Positions 5,536-5,933 of a DNA stretch of 5,933 nucleotides are shown here, piece by piece. The notes below the pieces were generated by a model that saw only the letters and a program-made list of their open reading frames with translations, was not told the origin of the DNA and did not search any database. This DNA comes from Eubacterium sp. (lineage in GTDB: Bacteria > Bacillota > Clostridia > Peptostreptococcales > Anaerovoracaceae). Made by a program: the position numbers and the translations under genes. The stretch is taken from NCBI GenBank assembly GCA_017419895.1, contig JAFOKI010000208.1:1-5933 (forward strand), in the 5' to 3' direction. The stretch's first letter is position 1; each line of letters opens with the position of its first letter.

Positions 5536-5933
5536 GCTTACTCCGGTGATTTATCTTTACGAAGGACTCGCCCAGCAGTCCCAATGAGAAAAGCTGCACG
5601 CCGGTGATCACAAGCAGAATACCGAGCAGCAGAAGCGGTCTTTGTCCTATCGGATTCCCCATAATCTTGAGCACTGTCAGGTAAAGGCATATGATCATCC
5701 CGATGAAGCCGCTGAGCAGTCCGAGGTGGCCGAACAGGTACATCGGCTGCTCCTCGAAATGCGTGAGGTAGAAAACCGTAAGCGCATCGAACAGACCGTG
5801 CAGATAGCGCTCGATCCCGTATTTTGATTTGCCGTGCGTGCGTTTGTTATGGTGAACCGGTATTTCGGTTATCCTGAAACCGCGGCGCGCCGCGAGGCAG
5901 GGAATAAAGCGGTGGAGATCGCCGTAAAGGTCG
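5504..5933 (-). CDS. DPM1-like family 2 glycosyltransferase, C-terminal part (continues past right edge)
   Basis: The frame is open from the right edge to a TGA at 5504, giving the last 142 residues of a polyprenyl-phosphate sugar transferase (GT2, dolichol-phosphate-mannose-synthase-like). The visible part begins in the conserved DLYGDLHRFIPCLAARRGF segment, followed by EIPVHHNKRTHGKSKYG, the conserved basic acceptor-side region, then ERYLHGLFDALTVFYL. Two C-terminal membrane helices follow (LFGHLGLLSGFIGMIICLYL and PLLLLGILLVITGVQLFSLG), ending in GLLGESFVKINHR. This is the membrane-tethered arrangement of bacterial enzymes that transfer glucose, mannose or a related sugar from a nucleotide donor to undecaprenyl phosphate on the cytoplasmic face. 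The DXD catalytic domain lies outside the window. An internal ATG at 5743 would give a 79-residue product, but conserved coding sequence runs through it. It is the first gene of the operon visible here and pairs functionally with GtrA. Confidence 0.92.
   Translation of the reverse strand, partial: DLYGDLHRFIPCLAARRGFRITEIPVHHNKRTHGKSKYGIERYLHGLFDALTVFYLTHFEEQPMYLFGHLGLLSGFIGMIICLYLTVLKIMGNPIGQRPLLLLGILLVITGVQLFSLGLLGESFVKINHRSKHDESHIKYRI

Overview
The window looks like chromosomal DNA from an anaerobic Gram-positive bacterium of the class Clostridia (Bacillota), possibly Lachnospiraceae or a related family. This rests on mid-range GC, AAAGGA-type ribosome binding sites, and a very large secreted beta-helix protein ending in lysine-rich fibronectin/Big_2-like modules, a type common in gut and rumen Clostridia. 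The family-level placement is an inference.

Left part (1-3064, plus strand): a leader with several inverted repeats and an extended -10 promoter candidate precedes one long gene (293-3064). It encodes a 923-residue secreted protein: signal peptide, a right-handed beta-helix of about 18 rungs, an InlB-B-like repeat domain, a fibronectin III-like domain and a C-terminal bacterial Ig-like domain. No sortase, S-layer or lipoprotein anchor is visible.

Middle (3065-3488, 424 bases without a credible protein gene): short direct repeats (two DnaA-box-like 9-mers and two TCACCAAA copies) are followed by a tRNA-like sequence. Its T-arm, acceptor 3' strand and CCA are recognisable, but its 5' half does not fold as a tRNA. 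A strong bidirectional terminator follows. Then comes a GC-rich inverted repeat whose two arms echo the T-arm/acceptor sequence, once inverted and once direct. I read this as a tRNA-derived attachment-site scar or tRNA pseudogene at the boundary between an accessory block and a glycan operon. The alternative is that it is simply a decayed tRNA beside a REP-like palindrome.

Right part (3489-5933, minus strand, continuing past the right edge): four tightly packed genes read right to left. They encode a DPM1-like family 2 glycosyltransferase (only its C-terminal 142 residues lie in the window), a class I SAM-dependent methyltransferase, a two-domain protein with a Rossmann-like N-terminus and a DUF1919 C-terminus, and a GtrA-family membrane protein. 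Two neighbouring pairs overlap (32 and 17 bases) and the third is separated by 24 bases, so they are almost certainly one transcript. Together they fit synthesis, modification and membrane translocation of a polyprenyl-phosphate-linked sugar for a surface glycan. The operon converges on the beta-helix gene, and the terminator at 3348-3375 can stop transcription from both sides.
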